Origin: Promethearchaeota archaeon
GTDB lineage: Archaea; Asgardarchaeota; Lokiarchaeia; Sigyniarchaeales; SOKP01
Direction: 5' to 3'
Assembly: GCA_030603385.1 (NCBI GenBank)
Contig: JAUVXW010000035.1
Span: 1 to 49,574, forward strand
DNA: 49,574 nucleotides
Numbering within the stretch: the stretch's first letter is position 1; each line of letters begins with the position of its first letter. A program made the translations under genes and the position numbers. Positions 45,664 through 49,574 of this stretch are shown here, piece after piece. The notes under the pieces were generated by a model. The model did not search any database, was not told the origin of the DNA, and saw nothing but the letters and a program-made list of their open reading frames with translations.

Positions 45664-47478
45664 TCATTTACCTATTAGTTCTTTAAATTCTTTTAAGTCT
45701 TTTATACCATCAAGTTTTTTATCTTGTAATGCTCTCTCAATATAAGCTTTATCAAATTCTATTACTTTTTTTAATAATTCAAAAGCTTTTGCTTGATTAT
45801 TTCTTAGTGATTCTAGGCAAGCAAAATTATATAAAATCTCACTATTCGTAGGATCTTTCTTCAATGCCTTGTTGAGATGATATACTGCTTTTTCAAAATT
45901 TCTTATATTTAAAAATAAATAACCAAGGTTATTTTGAACATCAGTAACGTTATAATTATAAGTTTTAGGGTCTTCTTTTGCAAAAATTTTAAAGATTTTT
46001 AGAGCATCAAGGTACATTTGTTCCGCATCTTCAAATTTCTGTAATCTGGTGGATATAGTTCCAAGAGAGTTCTGGATAATAGCAACATTGTATAAGTATA
46101 CTTCTGGATTTTGTTCTGCTAATTGTCTAGAAATCTTTAATGCTTCACTGAACATTGGTTCTGCTTCCTCAAATTTATTTAAAGTAGCATATAAATCCCC
46201 GAGATCTAATAGCGTAAGGGCTAGTTCGGGGTAAACCTGCTCGGGATAATGTTCCGCTATTTTTTTTTTAATTTTTAATGCTGCAAGGTGCATCCGTTCT
46301 GCATCTTCAAATTTCATTAATTCACTATAAATGAGTCCAAGATTACTCTGAGTCTTAGCAATATCGATTAGATACATATCATAAGACATTTTCGCTAATG
46401 TTTTGTAACTCTCTATTGAATCAATGGAACCATCCTGAATATCTTCTATTAAGTCTAAATCAATACCTACATTTCCAAATTCACTTTTAATTGATGGCTC
46501 TTCGGGTAGATATATATCGTAATATCGTTTTAATAACTCATTATATGCCTTCAAATCATCAATATATGACTTTTCTACACCACTATAGTCTTTTGAATGA
46601 AAGTCAGGAGAATGTGCATCATAATACTGTCTTTCTAACTCCTTGTATGAACTTAAGGCATCGCTATATATTTTTTCTGCCTCTTCAAATCTTTTTAAAT
46701 CTATATATAATGTTCCGAGGTTTTTTTGAGTCGCAGCGATATAGGGTAAATATATTCTGTAATATTTTTTCGCCAAATTTTGATATAAATCTAAAGCATT
46801 AAGGTAGATTCTCTCTGCAGTCTCAGAATTTCCTAAAACAGATAATAGATTTCCAAGTACTATTAGAATTGGTGCTTTGTATTTATCTTCAAGTATAAAT
46901 AATTCTTCCGCAATATCAATCAATCTTTTGTGTCTATTATCAAATTGTTCTATATTATTAGCAATTGCTAGAAATTCAGTTACTAATTCCTCAGTTGGAT
47001 TTAACTTTGCTTTATGAAAAAGAACCTCAATTTTATCAAAAAGATCATCTTTAAATTTATATACATAATAGTTTATAGCATTTTCATGATGTTTTTCATC
47101 TGTTAGGGGTCGTAAAACCTCTTGAATTTGGGAAAATGAGAATTCGTATATCTCCTCTTTTCCCTCTTTTTCTTTTATTAATCCTGTATCTAATAATTCA
47201 CTGAAGATATTCTCGATATTTGGTAGTTTATAGGAGCTTTTAATGCTTTTATAATCAATGTTAGTTTCTATCTCCGTATTTAAAACACTCAGATTCTTAA
47301 GCAACAGTAATGCTTCTTGGTTTGATGAAAGAATCTCTTCAATAATTTGAATATAAAAATTCGCTACTTGCGTTTCATCAAAAACCTTCAATTTATCGAA
47401 ATCTATTCTTTGATAATTTTTTTTTATTATCTTTTCTAAAGCAGTATGTCCTTTAGGGAATTTTTTAATTAATTCCAT
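45664..47478 (-). CDS. large TPR protein with STAND-like winged-helix N-terminus
   Basis: The 604-residue protein starts with ALEKIIKKNYQRID, followed by a region (residues about 55-130: EEALLLLKNLSVLN to EYEFSFSQIQEVLR) resembling the winged-helix part of STAND NTPases. About a dozen TPR units follow (for example ATQKNLGTLYIDLKRFEEAE, ALTLLDLGDLYATLNKFEE). The NTPase domain normally in front of the winged helix is missing here: the upstream region on this strand has no such sequence. It may be a scaffold that bound an NTPase partner, or a truncated remnant that still makes protein. Confidence 0.75.
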   Translation of the reverse strand: MELIKKFPKGHTALEKIIKKNYQRIDFDKLKVFDETQVANFYIQIIEEILSSNQEALLLLKNLSVLNTEIETNIDYKSIKSSYKLPNIENIFSELLDTGLIKEKEGKEEIYEFSFSQIQEVLRPLTDEKHHENAINYYVYKFKDDLFDKIEVLFHKAKLNPTEELVTEFLAIANNIEQFDNRHKRLIDIAEELFILEDKYKAPILIVLGNLLSVLGNSETAERIYLNALDLYQNLAKKYYRIYLPYIAATQKNLGTLYIDLKRFEEAEKIYSDALSSYKELERQYYDAHSPDFHSKDYSGVEKSYIDDLKAYNELLKRYYDIYLPEEPSIKSEFGNVGIDLDLIEDIQDGSIDSIESYKTLAKMSYDMYLIDIAKTQSNLGLIYSELMKFEDAERMHLAALKIKKKIAEHYPEQVYPELALTLLDLGDLYATLNKFEEAEPMFSEALKISRQLAEQNPEVYLYNVAIIQNSLGTISTRLQKFEDAEQMYLDALKIFKIFAKEDPKTYNYNVTDVQNNLGYLFLNIRNFEKAVYHLNKALKKDPTNSEILYNFACLESLRNNQAKAFELLKKVIEFDKAYIERALQDKKLDGIKDLKEFKELIGK

Positions 47479-47646
47479 TACTTTATTTGGGTATCTTACC
47501 TTAAATCACTTCTTTTTCTTCCTAATTATTAATGTTGAATTTCATACTTTACTATTTAAATTTACTTGATTTTTTAAGAGATCTGGTAATAGTTAAGATA
47601 ATTTTAAAGAACTGTAAATTTATTTCTTTATTACTTAATTAAAATT

Positions 47647-48357
47647 TTATTTCTTTTCTTCCCGCATCATTTTTATATCCTTTGCAAAATAAGAGTCTCC
47701 ATATGAGGTATATAAAACTGCTGCAGGATTGTGTGGGTTTGACCTATCCTTAGCGATAAATGTAGTTACAGGTGCTTTAGAAAGATGAGTAAATGTAATG
47801 TCATGTCCTACACATAATCCAACTATAATATTCATATCAGTTTTTGCTTTATTGAGTAGTAATGCTTGAGCTGCAGGGTTACATGTCATAATTCCAATAA
47901 GATAACCAGTTTTTGAAACCATTGTATATTCTTTAGGAACCTCGACATCAGTTTTTTTAATAGATTCAGTTTTACAACAAACGGAACAGACTTCAAATCC
48001 ATATTTATTTAGGATCTCAGCAGTTTTCTCAGCTTCTTTTCGTAAGCCGACACAGAATGCTAATCCCAACTTTTTAAAGCCCATTCCCTTCGCATATTCT
48101 ATTGTATCCTTTAAACGAGGCCAATTAATATACCCTTGAGCTTCTACAATAGATGCAATGCTAGTTGATTTTTTTAGAAATTCATCCATTTTATAGAGAT
48201 TCATTACTTCCTCTTCGATTTCAGGATAAACAACCATTGGACAATTTTGTTTTTGTGTGTTGGGATTCCCAACTGTACAATAATGAATACTGTTACATTC
48301 ATGACATGTAGGGTCTATTTGAATCTCTTTATTAGATTTTTCAACATCTTTTGGCAT
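47647..48357 (-). CDS. DUF1847 protein
   Basis: A 236-residue protein of the DUF1847 family. It has an N-terminal Cys motif (CHECNSIHYC, then QKQNCPM), a Rossmann-like middle (YAKGMGFKKLGLAFCVGLRKEAEKTAEIL) and further cysteines (VCSVCCKTE, TCNPAAQALLL, GLCVGHD). Metal or redox binding is likely. The function is unknown. Confidence 0.85.
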   Translation of the reverse strand: MPKDVEKSNKEIQIDPTCHECNSIHYCTVGNPNTQKQNCPMVVYPEIEEEVMNLYKMDEFLKKSTSIASIVEAQGYINWPRLKDTIEYAKGMGFKKLGLAFCVGLRKEAEKTAEILNKYGFEVCSVCCKTESIKKTDVEVPKEYTMVSKTGYLIGIMTCNPAAQALLLNKAKTDMNIIVGLCVGHDITFTHLSKAPVTTFIAKDRSNPHNPAAVLYTSYGDSYFAKDIKMMREEKK

Positions 48358-48533
48358 TTTGAATCATAATTTACTATTTATTTTTGGTTTATAATTTATA
48401 ATACTCTATTAGGTAAAAATTTCAAACTAATTGAACAAATAGTTAAATTATTTTAATTTTTATCATAAGAAATGATTTAGAATTTTATTTTAGTTTTAAT
48501 TCATTTTTATTAATCACATTAAGCATTTAAAGT

Positions 48534-48618
48534 GCGGGAATAGCTAAGTCTGGTTCAAAGCGCTGGACTCAGAATCCAGTCTCGCAGGAGTTCGGGAGTT
48601 CAAATCTCCCTTCCCGCA
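48534..48618 (+). tRNA. tRNA-Leu (CAG)
   Basis: Acceptor stem GCGGGAA/TTCCCGC, anticodon stem CTGGA/TCCAG with loop CTCAGAA (anticodon CAG), a long variable arm (TCTCGCAGGAGTTC) as expected for leucine, and T arm GGGAG-TTCAAAT-CTCCC. The discriminator is A; no intron and no encoded CCA. Confidence 0.95.
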
Positions 48619-48649
48619 TTGAATTAACAACAAACCGAAATGATTATTT

Positions 48650-49447
48650 ATGCCTAAAGTTAAAGTCAAAGATATTAATTTAAATTATGAAAGTTTTGGA
48701 GAAGGCTTTCCACTAATAATGATTTTGGGATTAGAGAGTAATATTGATTGGTGGGGTCGGTCTCTATTAAGAAAAATTTCTAATCATTTTAGGGTTATTG
48801 TATTTGACAATAGAGGAACTGGAAGATCAGATGCCCCCGATATAAAATTTACTCTAAAAACATTAATAGAGGATACAGTAGGTTTGATGGATGTATTAAA
48901 TATTGAACAAGCACATGTTTTTGGTCATTCCATGGGGGGTAGAATTGCTCAAGGTGTAGTTTTAAATTATCCTAAAAGAGTAAAGAAATTAATAATATGT
49001 TCATCAAGTTGTGGTGAATCTAAGCTAATTCCTGCTTCTCCAGAAGTAATTCATATAGTAAGAAAACCAAGAGAAAACCAATCCCCTGAGGAAGCAGCAA
49101 AAAATATGTTATCTATTTTTTATACTAAAGAATTCTTGAAGAAGAATCCCAAAATTGTAGAGATTGCCATTCAAAATATGACAAAGGTAAAAACATCTCC
49201 AAAAAGCTACAATCAGCAATTAGAAGCAATTGCTACTTTTGATGTTTGTGAAAGGTTAAAAAAAATAAATACGGAAACATGTGTAATGCACGGTAAGAAA
49301 GATCAACTCGTTCCACCTCAAAATGGAGAGGTTTTAGCGAAATTAATTCCGAATGCTAAATTAGTACTTTTTAAAAACAGTGGTCATGTTCCATTTGTAG
49401 AAGAACGTGAAAAGTTTATAAAATCATTAATAGATTTTTTTAAATAA
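48650..49447 (+). CDS. alpha/beta hydrolase
   Basis: A 265-residue alpha/beta hydrolase fold protein. The nucleophile elbow is FGHSMGGRIA with Ser94; the acid is in MHGKKDQLVP and the catalytic His is in KNSGHVPF. The oxyanion region is LIMILGLESNIDWW; FDNRGTGRSD is typical of BioH/epoxide hydrolase-like members. The substrate is unknown (ester or enol lactone likely). It lies 31 bases after the tRNA-Leu. Confidence 0.9.
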   Translation: MPKVKVKDINLNYESFGEGFPLIMILGLESNIDWWGRSLLRKISNHFRVIVFDNRGTGRSDAPDIKFTLKTLIEDTVGLMDVLNIEQAHVFGHSMGGRIAQGVVLNYPKRVKKLIICSSSCGESKLIPASPEVIHIVRKPRENQSPEEAAKNMLSIFYTKEFLKKNPKIVEIAIQNMTKVKTSPKSYNQQLEAIATFDVCERLKKINTETCVMHGKKDQLVPPQNGEVLAKLIPNAKLVLFKNSGHVPFVEEREKFIKSLIDFFK

Positions 49448-49574
49448 TATCCCCAGATTTATTCGCTTAAGAAAGACAAGTATTTCAAAAAATATATGTT
49501 ATTAGTTGATAAAAGAAAAATTAAGAGATATTCGGTTAATTTTATAAACGAATTAACAATTATAAATTAACCCC

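Noticed and set aside
46491..46802. 103-codon forward frame over the TPR gene
   Set aside because: Shadow of the clear TPR array on the other strand.

Overview
The window reads as an ordinary chromosomal stretch of an A+T-rich archaeon, most likely an Asgard archaeon of the Lokiarchaeota type. Evidence seen: short intergenic spacers with TATA-like boxes about 25 bases before start codons (leaderless starts), T-tract terminators, tRNA genes without encoded CCA, a PAC2-type proteasome assembly chaperone, archaeal-style ADP-forming acyl-CoA synthetase and GatC, and a zinc-ribbon/roadblock-like protein of a kind I associate with Lokiarchaeota. The lineage call is an inference; no rRNA or ribosomal protein gene is present to fix it. 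I see no CRISPR array, insertion sequence, prophage or replication origin. Every gap longer than 300 bases is explained by genes listed here; the 760-base gap after the thiolase holds a broken dodecin gene and a 42-residue membrane protein.

Layout. 2-1858: C-terminal part of a 2,4-dienoyl-CoA reductase-like flavoenzyme. 1975-4842: small poorly known genes, including a solitary nucleotidyltransferase and a double beta-grasp protein. 4849-7455: an MFS transporter with a long cytosolic tail, and the remnant of an Asp/Glu racemase. 7738-8918: an MNT/HEPN toxin-antitoxin-like pair flanked by near-identical direct repeats. 9066-18186: tRNA-Ala, a metallo-beta-lactamase fold hydrolase, a PHP phosphatase, a surface protein, an unusual radical SAM protein and a large secreted subtilase. 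18211-21538: rpiA-purE operon, thiolase, interrupted dodecin, small membrane protein. 21589-27840: TPR protein, GNAT, dUTPase, acyl-CoA synthetase alpha subunit, GatC, HAD phosphatase. 27907-31846: a MoxR ATPase with a HExxH-VWA partner and a convergent Cys-rich gene. 32077-42064: peroxiredoxin, PAC2 chaperone, DUF3795, membrane acyltransferase-like protein overlapping a polyferredoxin, roadblock-like protein, DUF166, FAD-linked oxidase and a P1B metal ATPase. 42343-45498: a flavoprotein and SerA, both with strong Shine-Dalgarno sequences and higher G+C. 45664-49447: large TPR protein, DUF1847, tRNA-Leu, alpha/beta hydrolase.

How the genes work together. Much of the window is lipid/acyl-CoA and redox metabolism (dienoyl-CoA reductase-like enzyme, thiolase, ADP-forming acyl-CoA synthetase, glycolate/lactate oxidase type enzyme), plus housekeeping nucleotide and amino-acid synthesis (RpiA, PurE, dUTPase, SerA).

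The most striking observation is the dodecin gene at 21011-21249. Its reading frame is broken by exactly 32 bases, and removing them restores a full 68-residue dodecin. The 32 bases and their flanks can fold into three stacked helices with an AAA bulge on the 5' side and a bulge on the 3' side. This resembles the bulge-helix-bulge substrate of archaeal splicing endonuclease; a hairpin following an AAA codon, with a matching AAA codon downstream, also resembles translational bypassing. A decayed gene is the null explanation.
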